Source of the DNA: Lachnospiraceae bacterium AC2012
Lineage (GTDB): Bacteria > Bacillota > Clostridia > Lachnospirales > Lachnospiraceae
DNA: 64,000 nucleotides
Assembly (NCBI GenBank): GCA_000702525.1
Contig: JNIN01000001.1
Span: 1,426,001-1,490,000 of the forward strand
Direction: 5' to 3'
Positions 33,953-44,131 of the stretch are shown one piece after another. Numbering within the stretch: the first letter of the stretch is position 1; every line of letters begins with the position of its first letter. Below the pieces are notes generated by a model. The model had not been told where the DNA came from. It made no database searches and saw only the letters and a list, made by a program, of their open reading frames with translations. The position numbers and the translations under genes were made by a program.

Positions 33953-36889
33953 TCACTCCTCTTTCAGTTCTTCCATTAATCCGTCTAAATCAACTGCTCC
34001 CATTAACTGTCTGATTCTTCCCCAGTGATCCTTGTATTGCTCTGGAATCTTATACTGCTCCAGCATTCGCATAATCGACAATGCGTTATCATAATCAAAT
34101 ACGCCGATCAATTCTCTCATATCCCTAAGAGCACCTTTAAATTCACTCTCTGAGATATCTTGTAGATTTTCTTCATCTATATTATCACGTTTTCCAATTG
34201 GTGCAAGTTTCTCGAGATAACTTCTATAAAATTCTAGAAGTTTTGGCGTCTCCTCCACAATCGCGGCTTCATTCTCTTCATTTCCACATTGCTCAAGATA
34301 TGCCGCATCGCTCGATAACTTGCCGGCACCAATCAATCTTGCATTTCCTTTCAACGCATGCACCGCAATCGTATAATTGCGATAATCACGCTCATCAAAG
34401 AAACGTTCAATATCTTCTGATTTCTTCTCTATCGTAACATAAAATTCATGCAATGCAGCCCGAAGAATCTCAATCTGATCACAATTCTTCAAAGCCGCTT
34501 TAATATCAATTCCTTGCAGGTCATCGAATTCCGACAAATCGACTTCATCCTCATCCGAACCACTTGGATCCTGATAATTCGCGCCTTCTTCTGCAAATTC
34601 TACATAATCTTCATCGCCCTCTAGAATGATATATTCCTTTGGAAGATAATGAATCAGCATCTTCTCAAGTTTATCCATATCAATAGGCTTGGATAGGTAG
34701 TCATCAAAGCCTGCACCGATATACTCTTCTCTGGCACCACTGATAGCATTCGCTGTTAGAGCAACCTTAATCGTATCCTGATTCTGATTGTCCTCTAATT
34801 CATTCATCGCATGCAAGGTCTCGATACCATCCATACCCGGCATCTTATGATCTATGAATATCATATCATAGGTCTCGCGACATATCATCTGAAGCGCTTC
34901 GCGTCCACTATCTGCCGTATCGATCTGTATTCTGGTTCGCTTCAATAATCCGCGAATGACCATGAGGTTCATATTCGTATCATCAATGACAAGAATATGT
35001 GCTTTTGGAGCCTGGAAGGACTCGTGGTAACGATTCATTTCCAGCTTGGTCTCCTCATAGCGCTTAAATACATCGCCGAGTGGCTCCCAGCCTTCTACCG
35101 GCAATCTAAGGGAGAAGAAGAAGGTCGAACCCTCGCCATAGATGCTTCGTACTTCCAGTTTCGAACCCATCTTATCCAGAATGCGGCGCACGATATCAAG
35201 ACCCAGGCCGGTACCCTGAATATGTCTCTCCAAACCGTCCTCCAATCGCTCATACGGCGTGAAAATACGGTCGAGATCCTCTTTCTTGATACCGATTCCC
35301 GTATCTGTAACTTCAATCGTAACTTCAATGGTATGAGAATCGATGGTCTCATAGTCCACGTTCAATGTAACGGAACCTTCTTCCGTATACTTCACCGCAT
35401 TGCTCAGGATATTTAGCGCACACTGCCGGATTCGCATCTCATCGCCACGAAGGAACGATGGCATATCCGGATTGATATGTGTCATCAGCTGAAGCCCCTT
35501 ATTCGAGGCCTGCACATCCGCCATCGAAATCAGTCCATTCAACATCTCACTGAAATCAAACTTCCGATCCTCAATCTCGAGACGTCCCGACTCAATACGT
35601 GATAAATCCAGAATGTCATTGATAATTTGAAGCAAGTTCTCACTCGCAGTTTTAATATCCGTCGCATACTTCAGCGTACCGCGCTCCTGTGTCTCGCGGA
35701 TAATCATCTCATCAAATCCAAGAACCGCATTGATTGGCGTACGAATCTCATGTGACATATTGCTAAGGAACTGCGATTTTGCTTCATTCGCAGCCTTCTC
35801 CATCTCCAAATCCTCTTCGAGCTGTTGCTCTTTTCGAAGACGCTTGATGTAATTCGTCGTATCCGTAACCAGACGTCCCGTCGAACTATACAGTTCCCAG
35901 ATCTCGTCCTTCGTCACCGGCTTCACTGCCTCTAGGCTATCCGTATACTCTTCTCGTGTCGTATCAATCGTCTCGGAGTAACCCTTGATATATTCCGTCA
36001 ACCTTGAAATCGGCTGAATCGTCATCTTCTGAAGAACATAGTAGGAAATGATTACGACAGGCACAACCACCGATAACAGCATCAAAATCATACTGATAAT
36101 CACTTGCGTCGGATTGCCCTTATCCTCAAGCGCTGTAAGTTCGGTTGCATAGTTTCCCCACATCACGCTATTTAGCACGATGGTTGCAATAATAATCACC
36201 AGAAGATCTATTAACAGACCGATGGTCACTTGCTTACCCAGTTTGGAACTTCGATCCAGACCGCTCGGCATAACATCTTCTTCATAGAATTTTGTATAGA
36301 ACTGTCCCATGTAAACTTTGCTCTTATATTTATCGTCCAGTTTTACAAAGACCTCGCGCACAATCATCAAGGCTAAAGCAGATTCCGGCAAGGCTGCAAA
36401 GAAATAGCACACTTCCTCTCTCATCGTAGGAATCATAATCTTGCCATACATCAGATCGAAGGCAATTGGCACCCACAAATTGCCGTACATCACACTCATC
36501 AATATCACAGAAATCCAGAATTTCTTCCAGGACAATATCCATCTTCCACGGGAAATAAAATAAATAGCTGCGCACATCAGCATCGTTATAAAAGACAAGT
36601 AGCTCTCATCAAATGCGAATATACCATAGGCAAAGAATTGAACTATAAGAAAAATCATTCCATCCAAATAACCCATGATTCCGAATAGAAGCATAGGCAA
36701 AAAATGTGCGAAGGTAAACGTAACATTTCCAATCGAAAATGATAAAAACCGATACCCACTAATAATATCTATAATTGTAATTGACGAACAAAAAATAATC
36801 GCAAGTATCTGCGGTAAAATCGGACGTTTCTGCTTACTCCATGTAATTGCTCGTATTGTCTGCTGTACAGCAGAAATATTATTTTCCAT
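33953..36889 (-). CDS. Hybrid sensor histidine kinase with receiver and HPt domains
   Basis: About 978 residues. An N-terminal membrane region of about seven helices (MASE/ECF-like look) is followed by a second membrane stretch (LLIDLLVIIIATIVLNSVMW; MILMLLSVVVPVVIISYYVL) and a HAMP-like linker. Then come HisKA (His in NMSHEIRTPINAVLGF), HATPase (DTGIGIKKEDLDRIF, GTGLGLDIVRRIL), a receiver (ILVIDDTNMNLM, Asp in MIFIDHKMPGMDG) and a C-terminal HPt domain (His in AVHALKGNARLIG). This is a full phosphorelay in one chain. The ATG at 36889 has GGGAGA upstream; the longer reading starts inside a terminator. Confidence 0.93.
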   Translation of the reverse strand: MENNISAVQQTIRAITWSKQKRPILPQILAIIFCSSITIIDIISGYRFLSFSIGNVTFTFAHFLPMLLFGIMGYLDGMIFLIVQFFAYGIFAFDESYLSFITMLMCAAIYFISRGRWILSWKKFWISVILMSVMYGNLWVPIAFDLMYGKIMIPTMREEVCYFFAALPESALALMIVREVFVKLDDKYKSKVYMGQFYTKFYEEDVMPSGLDRSSKLGKQVTIGLLIDLLVIIIATIVLNSVMWGNYATELTALEDKGNPTQVIISMILMLLSVVVPVVIISYYVLQKMTIQPISRLTEYIKGYSETIDTTREEYTDSLEAVKPVTKDEIWELYSSTGRLVTDTTNYIKRLRKEQQLEEDLEMEKAANEAKSQFLSNMSHEIRTPINAVLGFDEMIIRETQERGTLKYATDIKTASENLLQIINDILDLSRIESGRLEIEDRKFDFSEMLNGLISMADVQASNKGLQLMTHINPDMPSFLRGDEMRIRQCALNILSNAVKYTEEGSVTLNVDYETIDSHTIEVTIEVTDTGIGIKKEDLDRIFTPYERLEDGLERHIQGTGLGLDIVRRILDKMGSKLEVRSIYGEGSTFFFSLRLPVEGWEPLGDVFKRYEETKLEMNRYHESFQAPKAHILVIDDTNMNLMVIRGLLKRTRIQIDTADSGREALQMICRETYDMIFIDHKMPGMDGIETLHAMNELEDNQNQDTIKVALTANAISGAREEYIGAGFDDYLSKPIDMDKLEKMLIHYLPKEYIILEGDEDYVEFAEEGANYQDPSGSDEDEVDLSEFDDLQGIDIKAALKNCDQIEILRAALHEFYVTIEKKSEDIERFFDERDYRNYTIAVHALKGNARLIGAGKLSSDAAYLEQCGNEENEAAIVEETPKLLEFYRSYLEKLAPIGKRDNIDEENLQDISESEFKGALRDMRELIGVFDYDNALSIMRMLEQYKIPEQYKDHWGRIRQLMGAVDLDGLMEELKEE

Positions 36890-36910
36890 ATTAACAACTC
36901 TCCCAAGGAC

Positions 36911-36947
36911 AAAAAAATCCTTGATACAAAAAACATTGTACCAAGGA
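36911..36947 (-). terminator. Intrinsic terminator after DAHP synthase
   Basis: Stem TCCTTGGTAC with GTATCAAGGA (one G-T pair) followed by TTTTTTT on the minus strand. It lies only about 22 bases before the kinase ATG. Confidence 0.85.
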
Positions 36948-37013
36948 TATTTTATCATGTGTAATTTCTCGGTTCTACCATAACCTCATAGTATTCATAA
37001 AAGTTTTATATCT

Positions 37014-38051
37014 CTAAACCAGGTCCGCAAGTTCGAGCACTAAACGCTCTGTCTTCTCCCAGCCAAGGCATGGATCCGTAATGGATTTTCCATAGGTTCC
37101 TTCCTCGATTTTCTGGTTTCCGTCCTCGATATAACTCTCAATCATCAGGCCCTTTACCAGCTTCTTGATATCACCCGAAATACTGCAACTATGCATCACA
37201 TCTTTTGCAATACGAATCTGCTCTAAATAATGCTTTCCCGAATTATTATGATTGCAATCAATGATAACGGCCGGATTTTGAATCTCTTCATGACGTCCAT
37301 AGTAATTCAGAAGATGCTGTAAATCTTCGTAATGGTAATTCTGCTGGCTACGTCCAAACTTATCGACATAACCACGGAGAATGGAATGTGCCAGCGGGTT
37401 GCCCGGCGTCTTCACTTCCCATCCACGATAATCGAAAGTATGGCCATTCTGCGCTGCAATGATGGAATTCATCATAACGGAGATATCTCCTCCCGTCGGA
37501 TTCTTCATACCAACCGGAATTCCTAAGCCACTGGCCGTCAGACGGTGTTCCTGATCCTCCACCGATCTCGCACCAACCGCAACATAGGAAAGGATATCGG
37601 AAAGATATCTATGATTGCTGGAATAGAGCATTTCCTCTGCGCAGGTAAATCCCGTTTCCTGTACCACGCGAAGATGCATCTGTCGAATCGCAATCAATCC
37701 CTTCAGCATATCTTCCCCCTTGGTTGGGTCTGGCTGATGAAGCATACCCTTATAGCCCATACCAATGGTTCGTGGCTTATTTGTATATACACGAGGCACC
37801 ATATAGATCTTATCCGAAACCTTGTCCTGCAGCCCGCGAAGTCTCGTCATATAATCTACGACCGCTTCTTCATTATCCGCAGAACATGGTCCAATCACGA
37901 GCATGAGGCGGTCATCCTCGCCTGTGATAATATTCGCAATCTCGGTATCTCGTTTTTCCTTTAATTCTTTTAACTCATCGCTCATCGGGTACTGCGCCTT
38001 GATTTCCATCGGTGTTGGCAGTTTTCGAACGAATTCCATCTGCATATCCAT
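37014..38051 (-). CDS. 3-deoxy-7-phosphoheptulonate synthase (DAHP synthase)
   Basis: Condenses phosphoenolpyruvate and erythrose-4-phosphate, the first step of the shikimate pathway. About 345 residues, of the AroF/AroG/AroH type: VIGPCSADNEEAVVDYM, GYKGMLHQPDPTKGEDM, PVGMKNPTGGDISVMMNSI and IDCNHNNSGKHYLEQ are family hallmarks. The start at 38051 (MDMQMEF) has GAGG upstream; the longer reading would begin with GTG. Which aromatic amino acid inhibits it cannot be read. It ends in its own terminator and stands alone. Confidence 0.95.
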   Translation of the reverse strand: MDMQMEFVRKLPTPMEIKAQYPMSDELKELKEKRDTEIANIITGEDDRLMLVIGPCSADNEEAVVDYMTRLRGLQDKVSDKIYMVPRVYTNKPRTIGMGYKGMLHQPDPTKGEDMLKGLIAIRQMHLRVVQETGFTCAEEMLYSSNHRYLSDILSYVAVGARSVEDQEHRLTASGLGIPVGMKNPTGGDISVMMNSIIAAQNGHTFDYRGWEVKTPGNPLAHSILRGYVDKFGRSQQNYHYEDLQHLLNYYGRHEEIQNPAVIIDCNHNNSGKHYLEQIRIAKDVMHSCSISGDIKKLVKGLMIESYIEDGNQKIEEGTYGKSITDPCLGWEKTERLVLELADLV

Positions 38052-38143
38052 AATCTTTTTCCTCACTTCTACACGTTAAAGAGTTGAACTAGTCTCTACT
38101 ATACCTTGTTCTCCTTCGATTTGCAAGGATTTTTATGGATACA

Positions 38144-39043
38144 CTAACTCCATTTTTCTACGAAGCCCTCTCCCATCGCTTCACTAATCGTACCGACAAC
38201 GAAGAAAGCACGCTTATCATACTGCTTTACAATCTTCTTTAAATCCGGAAGATCACGCATACTACATACGCAAATCAGTACATTCTTCTGCTCCTGACTG
38301 AACACACCAACACCCTGCACGGCTGTAACACCACGATTCAATTCATAGAGAATATCATGGGAGATCTCATCATTCTTAGAGGAAATGATCAGCGCGATCT
38401 TCGCTTTCTTACCCTGATCTAAGACCTTATCTGTCAGGCGACCGGTCACATAGACAGAGATAATCGCGAATAATGTATGTTCTAAATCAAAGGTAATGGC
38501 ACCGAGTACAACAACGATGCCATCCAAAATCTGGATCAGTCGCCCCATAGAAATATGTGGGAAAAACACATGCAGTGACTTTCCAAACATATCCGTACCA
38601 CCGGATGTCGCATGCGCCTGAAGCAAAATACCCGTACCAATACCAAACAAAATACCACCATAGGCTGCGGTAAGCAGGAGATTATCCGTACGAAGCCAAT
38701 CCGGACATGCTGGTAAAACAGCTAATTCCGCTGACATGATAATCCAGGATAATCCCGTACGAATCGTACTACGAAAACCTTCTACGTAAATTGCAAACAG
38801 GAAAATCGGAATATTCAAAACGACGTTCCAGAACCACAGTGGGATACCACCGGGATGTATCGTTTCCGTAATTTTCTTACATACGATTGCCATACCGGAC
38901 ACACCACCGGTTACCATGCCCGCCGGATCAAATACATACTGTACCGCCAGCGATACCAGTGTCGTACCGATGAAGATCAGCATCGCATCTCTCATTCTCA
39001 GTTTTGTAATGATATGATTGTTCTCATCATTCCAAATTGCCAT
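38144..39043 (-). CDS. YitT-family membrane protein
   Basis: A 299-residue protein with about five membrane helices in the first 200 residues (MLIFIGTTLVSLAVQYVF; GIPLWFWNVVLNIPIFLFA) and the GGxxGxA-type motif GMVTGGVSGMAIV. The C-terminal cytoplasmic DUF2179 domain (AVQGVGVFSQEQKNVLICVC) follows. The function of YitT proteins is not firmly known; they are found in nearly all Clostridia. GGAGAG precedes the ATG. Confidence 0.9.
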   Translation of the reverse strand: MAIWNDENNHIITKLRMRDAMLIFIGTTLVSLAVQYVFDPAGMVTGGVSGMAIVCKKITETIHPGGIPLWFWNVVLNIPIFLFAIYVEGFRSTIRTGLSWIIMSAELAVLPACPDWLRTDNLLLTAAYGGILFGIGTGILLQAHATSGGTDMFGKSLHVFFPHISMGRLIQILDGIVVVLGAITFDLEHTLFAIISVYVTGRLTDKVLDQGKKAKIALIISSKNDEISHDILYELNRGVTAVQGVGVFSQEQKNVLICVCSMRDLPDLKKIVKQYDKRAFFVVGTISEAMGEGFVEKWS

Positions 39044-39092
39044 AATCTCTCTCCTAAAATCTTTTTTCTGTGAAATCCATGATTTAAATCCT

Positions 39093-39135
39093 AAAAAAAG
39101 AGCCGACCATATATCCTAAGATATATAATCGGCTC
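39093..39135 (-). terminator. Intrinsic terminator after the GGDEF-EAL gene
   Basis: GAGCCGA with TCGGCTC plus an AT-rich inner pair, followed by TTTTTTT on the minus strand. Confidence 0.85.
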
Positions 39136-39213
39136 GTATTTCCATACATTGCTTCTTCTAACAAACAAATGTAATTTTACATGGATAATTGCTATTTGTA
39201 AACCTCTTTATCC

Positions 39214-42108
39214 CTAGACAATCGTCAAATTATCATAAGATGTATTTTCCAAAGCAAGCAGGATGGCATCCCGATCTCGCATCGAAGTGATATAGCGCAT
39301 ATGGGTCACATATTTTCGCCCATCAATCTCATATTCCACGACCTCCATCGTGCCATTCTTCTTCGATCTCGATAAGCCCTCCCGGAATAAACGCTTATAT
39401 TCCTCACTCAATCCATTGATCAAATCTGAAGACTCCGACAGACTGCCTCGATGAATCAATTTCATCAAATCGTGATACTTATCATTTGCAAGAATATACT
39501 GGAAACGATCATTTTCCAGGCATTCTGCAATGGCAAGCGGGAATCCACTGAAGAAAATCTGGCTACTGTCCTTCGTAGCCTTCTCCATAACCTCCTGGAA
39601 ATAATCCATCGGCGCCTGACTGAGTACATTCACACGACCGATCGTATCATAATAATCTCTTCTCGCACGATTCTCTATCACGAACTTCTCTTCGTGAAGT
39701 AATCTCATAATCTCATCCAATGGCTGAGGACTATTGAAATAAAAGCCCTGCACCTTCTCACATCCAATCGAACGGAGAAATGCCAGCTGATCCACCGTCT
39801 CAACACCCTCGGCCAGTGTCTTGATACCCATACGTTTACACATATCCACGATGGTTGCCAGAATATCCTTGGATTTGATATTCGTATTGTAATCCTTCAG
39901 GAAGACCATATCCATCTTCACAAGATCGAATTCGCTATCCTGAATGATACTAAGCGCCGAATAACCGGTTCCAAAGTCATCCAGCCAGACTTCATACCCC
40001 TTCATGCGCAGTCGATTTACTTCCTGCTTCATATAATCAAGGTTATCAATCAATGCGGATTCCGTCACTTCAATATGAATCATATCATGTGGCACCTGGT
40101 ATTCATTTACCAAATCCTCCACGGACTTCACCACATTCGTAATTTCAAAATCCAGACGGGACATATTGAAAGAAACCGGGATGGTATGATATCCCTCATC
40201 CCGTATCATGTGATAGGTCTCACAAATCTTCTTCAATACAAACATATCCAGTTTATGAATCAAGCGATTCCGCTCCAGGATATCAATAAATTCCATCGGC
40301 TGTAAGAATCCATACTTCGGATCATCCCATCTCGCCAAAGCCTCCGCTCCACAGATTTCACCGGAAACGGTACGTATAATCGGCTGATAATAAACCTTGA
40401 TATATTCCTTCTCAATCGCCTCATCAATATGTTCCACAATATACTGATGCTTCTTCAATTCCTTCATCACATCATCATCATAGTATTTGTAAATCGAATT
40501 GAAATCCCCCTTAATACTGTCACACACAATCTTCGCGCGGTCACAGGCCTGTGACACATCATAGTCTCCCGCCTCCGGCTCATAAATACCGGCCTTCAAT
40601 TCCAGATGCACATCCTGCTGCAGTGTATGCACTGTTCGATGCACAGCTTCAATCTTGTCTACCACGCGATCCAACTCTGTAATCAGGATGAAATGATCCT
40701 CGCCCACACGCGTCAGCAAACATCCCTTAAATGAAGATTGTAAAATGGTTGCGACCTGCTTTAGCAGTAAGTCCCCATTTTCAAAACCATATCTCTCGTT
40801 GTAATTTCTAAAGTTCTTAATATCAAAGAAGATATAACAATAATCCACTTCATTATTCTGCATATTGATCATAATCTTCTGCGCACGGTTTCGGAACAAT
40901 GCCAGATTTGGCAGACCTGTCAGAATATCCAGATTATTGTCATCCATAGAGCTGTTATTCATTACATCATCCAGATCATCCTTACTAATCTTCTTGATAT
41001 TCTCAATCTCGATACGATTACCACCCTGTTTTCTCGCAATAAACATCTCACGGTCCGCAAACTTCTCCATATTAATCAGATGTTCTACCGTCTTTGGCGT
41101 TCCATACGTGATGCCCATGCTCATATTAATATACATCTCGTATCCATTCTTCTCGATGCCACGCACGGATTCCATCCAACGTTTTGCATAATCCATGACA
41201 CTGTCGGTATCGCCATCCATGATATAGACACAGATTCCATCTCCATTAATCCGATAAACATCCTTCTGAAAGGCTGTTTCTGCCTCTGCAAAATGAACCA
41301 CTCGTCGAATCACATCATCTCCTGCAGAGTGCCCAAAGCGATCATTGAAATATTTAAAATCATCGATATCTGCCATCAATACATAAATCTGCTTTCCCAG
41401 ATAACTCTTCCGATTCTCCTCTAGAGAATGCAGATTCAATGCTCCCGTCAGAACATCATATCGAAGCACATGCTCAATCATAAGGCGGTATTCCGCATTC
41501 AGTCTCGCAAGATTATAGCGGAAAATGCTAACAATAATCAGTGCAATACACATCTGGAAATAATTAATCACCGTACCATTTCTCCATCCATGAATCATCG
41601 TCAGGAAATAATAATACAGTCCAAAGGAAACAGGAAAAGAAAGCAACGCAAAGACCGGGTTCAGAACCACAAGCGCCGCCACAATAAAGAACATGGTATA
41701 GAAGGTCATAATCTGGTCATCGCTGATGTAATCCATGTAGGAAATATAGGCGCCAAAAGCAACACCAGCAGCGATATACAGCATCTCTACAAAGACCGCC
41801 ATCACATGGTTATCCAATCCATTCTTCAGATAATAACCAGCAAAAATAACCACAATTATACTGGAAATGCACAGCATCACATAAGCAGGAAGATGCGCAT
41901 CCAACCACGCCTGCCTACTCATACTATGTACATTTTCGCCGACAAAGACTCTTGCCATAACGATCATTACAAGTTCAATCACAGCCATCATCATTCCCCC
42001 GACTGTTATAACCTGCATATTCGAATGATCGACGATTTGAAGCATCTCTTTATCTCTTTTGATACCTAACCAAATCTTAAGACTATTAATAAAACCCCTT
42101 TTTTTCAT
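39214..42108 (-). CDS. Membrane protein with two degenerate GGDEF domains and an EAL domain
   Basis: A 964-residue protein. Five or six membrane helices (about 30-210) are followed by a first GGDEF domain with altered signature (RINGDGICVYI, about residue 285), a second GGDEF domain with RVGEDHFIL (about residue 465) and an EAL domain with intact motifs (GAEALARWDD, WLDDFGTGYSALS, VKMDMVFLKD, TLAEGVET, KVQGFYFNSPQP). Cyclic-di-GMP hydrolysis is therefore likely and synthesis unlikely. A C-terminal stretch of about 130 residues resembles a PAS domain. It is a single-gene unit. Confidence 0.9.
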   Translation of the reverse strand: MKKRGFINSLKIWLGIKRDKEMLQIVDHSNMQVITVGGMMMAVIELVMIVMARVFVGENVHSMSRQAWLDAHLPAYVMLCISSIIVVIFAGYYLKNGLDNHVMAVFVEMLYIAAGVAFGAYISYMDYISDDQIMTFYTMFFIVAALVVLNPVFALLSFPVSFGLYYYFLTMIHGWRNGTVINYFQMCIALIIVSIFRYNLARLNAEYRLMIEHVLRYDVLTGALNLHSLEENRKSYLGKQIYVLMADIDDFKYFNDRFGHSAGDDVIRRVVHFAEAETAFQKDVYRINGDGICVYIMDGDTDSVMDYAKRWMESVRGIEKNGYEMYINMSMGITYGTPKTVEHLINMEKFADREMFIARKQGGNRIEIENIKKISKDDLDDVMNNSSMDDNNLDILTGLPNLALFRNRAQKIMINMQNNEVDYCYIFFDIKNFRNYNERYGFENGDLLLKQVATILQSSFKGCLLTRVGEDHFILITELDRVVDKIEAVHRTVHTLQQDVHLELKAGIYEPEAGDYDVSQACDRAKIVCDSIKGDFNSIYKYYDDDVMKELKKHQYIVEHIDEAIEKEYIKVYYQPIIRTVSGEICGAEALARWDDPKYGFLQPMEFIDILERNRLIHKLDMFVLKKICETYHMIRDEGYHTIPVSFNMSRLDFEITNVVKSVEDLVNEYQVPHDMIHIEVTESALIDNLDYMKQEVNRLRMKGYEVWLDDFGTGYSALSIIQDSEFDLVKMDMVFLKDYNTNIKSKDILATIVDMCKRMGIKTLAEGVETVDQLAFLRSIGCEKVQGFYFNSPQPLDEIMRLLHEEKFVIENRARRDYYDTIGRVNVLSQAPMDYFQEVMEKATKDSSQIFFSGFPLAIAECLENDRFQYILANDKYHDLMKLIHRGSLSESSDLINGLSEEYKRLFREGLSRSKKNGTMEVVEYEIDGRKYVTHMRYITSMRDRDAILLALENTSYDNLTIV

Positions 42109-42189
42109 AACTCTGTCCTTCCTCTAAATGTCAATATAATCTATATAACAATAACTAGAAAAAACAAAACTTTATATATATAGAATACA

Positions 42190-42219
42190 AAAAAGCGGTA
42201 GCAAATGCTACCGCTTTTT
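42190..42219. terminator. Bidirectional terminator after phosphoglucomutase
   Basis: AAAAGCGGTAGC with GCTACCGCTTTT and a four-base loop. Confidence 0.9.
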
Positions 42220-42262
42220 CAAATCCTTATTGTATCTTTATCATTCTAAACTTCACATAAAA

Positions 42263-43945
42263 CTAGGCAAAGATTGGCTTTAAAGCTGCTGCTAAAGTAT
42301 CTTTCTTAGCCTGTGCTTCTGCTAAATCAGCACCCTTTGTTGTAAAGTATGTCTTAATCTTAGGCTCTGTACCGGATGGACGAACAACAACTGTAGAGCC
42401 ATCTTCCAATCCATAGATTAATACGTTTGCCTTTGGAAGACCCGTCTCTTCTGGCTTTGTATAGTCTGTTACAGATGTCACAGCAATTCCAGCAAATTCC
42501 TTTGGTGGGTTTGCACGGAAGTCATCCATGATACCAGCCATCTTATCCATTCCTGAGAGACCAGGGAATTCGAAAGCATCTACCTGATTCAAGTAACGAC
42601 CATATTCCTTGTAGATTTCCTCCAGTCTTTCCTTGATTGAAGAACCGATACTTCTGTAATAAGCTGCCATTTCACAGATTAACATAGATCCGATTACGGC
42701 ATCCTTGTCACGTACATAAGGTCCTGCAAGATAACCATAAGATTCTTCGAAACCGAAGATGAAGCGATCCACTTCACCATCTGCTTCTAATCCTGCAATC
42801 TGATCACCAATCCACTTAAATCCTGTAAGAACAGAACGAAGCTCTACTCCATAGTGTTCTGCCACCTTGTCTGCCAGTGGTGTAGAAACGATAGACTTCA
42901 CAGCTACCGGATTCTTAGGCATCGTGCCCTTTTCGATTCTACCTGCACAGATGTAATCCAGAAGAAGTACACCCATTTCATTTCCAGAAACTAATTCATA
43001 GCTTCCGTCTGGGCACTTCATCGCAATACCTACACGGTCTGCATCAGGATCTGTTGCAAGCATGAGGTCTGCGCCTTCCTTCTTTGCAAGTTCCAAACCA
43101 AGCTTCAATGCTTCGAAGATTTCTGGGTTTGGATAAGAGCATGTTGTGAAATATCCATTTGGATATTCCTGCTCTGGAACGATCGTGATATCTGTGATAC
43201 CCATATCGTTTAATACTCTTGTTACAGGAACAAGACCGGAACCATTGAGTGGAGAATAAACAAGCTTTAATCCCGCTGTCTTGCAAAGGCCTGGACGAAC
43301 CTGACGATCTTCGATTGCACTATAGAAAGCTTCCTTGCAATCATCTCCAACGAACTTGATTAAGCCCTTCTCTACACCTGCTGCAAAGGACATGTAATTG
43401 ACACCAGTTAAGATATCTGTCTTCTGAATTTCCTCATAAACAATCGCTGCTGCATCATCTGTCATCTGGCATCCATCTGGGCCATATGCCTTGTAACCAT
43501 TATATTTTGCTGGGTTATGGGATGCTGTAACCATAACGCCGGCATTACAATGATAAAAACGTGTTGCAAAGCTAAGTGCTGGAACTGGCATTACAGCATC
43601 ATAAATTCGAACATTAATCCCATTTGCTGCAAGCACACCTGCTGCATTCTTTGCAAATACATCACTCTTAATACGGCTATCATAACTGATGGCTACCGTC
43701 TGATTGCCACCCTGTGTCTTCACCCAGTTAGCAAGACCCTGTGTTGCCTGACGAACAACCCAGATATTCATACGGTTTGTACCTGCACCAAGTACGCCTC
43801 GAAGTCCGGCTGTTCCAAATTTTAATGCTACTGCGAAACGATCCTTAATCTCTTCATCATTTCCTTCGATACGAGCGAGCTCTGGATGTAAATCACAGTC
43901 TTCTAAGTCAGCCTCGAGCCAACGCTTATATTCATCTACATACAT
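42263..43945 (-). CDS. Phosphoglucomutase/phosphomannomutase
   Basis: Interconverts glucose-1-phosphate and glucose-6-phosphate (and may act on mannose phosphates), linking glycolysis with the glgC-glgD pathway. About 560 residues of the alpha-D-phosphohexomutase family: the serine loop VMVTASHNPAKYNGYK (phospho-Ser), the metal loop LATDPDADRVGIA, the sugar loop GFEESYGYL and the phosphate loop VRPSGTEPKIK. The start at 43945 (MYVDEY) has GGAAGG upstream. It resembles Bacillus PgcA in length. Confidence 0.93.
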   Translation of the reverse strand: MYVDEYKRWLEADLEDCDLHPELARIEGNDEEIKDRFAVALKFGTAGLRGVLGAGTNRMNIWVVRQATQGLANWVKTQGGNQTVAISYDSRIKSDVFAKNAAGVLAANGINVRIYDAVMPVPALSFATRFYHCNAGVMVTASHNPAKYNGYKAYGPDGCQMTDDAAAIVYEEIQKTDILTGVNYMSFAAGVEKGLIKFVGDDCKEAFYSAIEDRQVRPGLCKTAGLKLVYSPLNGSGLVPVTRVLNDMGITDITIVPEQEYPNGYFTTCSYPNPEIFEALKLGLELAKKEGADLMLATDPDADRVGIAMKCPDGSYELVSGNEMGVLLLDYICAGRIEKGTMPKNPVAVKSIVSTPLADKVAEHYGVELRSVLTGFKWIGDQIAGLEADGEVDRFIFGFEESYGYLAGPYVRDKDAVIGSMLICEMAAYYRSIGSSIKERLEEIYKEYGRYLNQVDAFEFPGLSGMDKMAGIMDDFRANPPKEFAGIAVTSVTDYTKPEETGLPKANVLIYGLEDGSTVVVRPSGTEPKIKTYFTTKGADLAEAQAKKDTLAAALKPIFA

Positions 43946-44086
43946 ACCATTTACCCTTCCTTCCAACTAAAGTAGTTTTCTACTCCTCCTCGGGCAATTA
44001 TCTCCCGAACATTTCAGTTAAAAGTATATGGAATTGACAAGTTTATGTCAATCTATAACCATCCGTTTCCATTGTACAAAAAAGAG

Positions 44087-44114
44087 TGCTCATCTCGTTA
44101 GAAATGAACACTCT
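44087..44114 (-). terminator. Intrinsic terminator after glmS
   Basis: AGAGTG with CACTCT plus weaker inner pairing, followed by TTTTTTG on the minus strand. Confidence 0.8.
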
Positions 44115-44131
44115 CCTGTATTTTCTCTACC

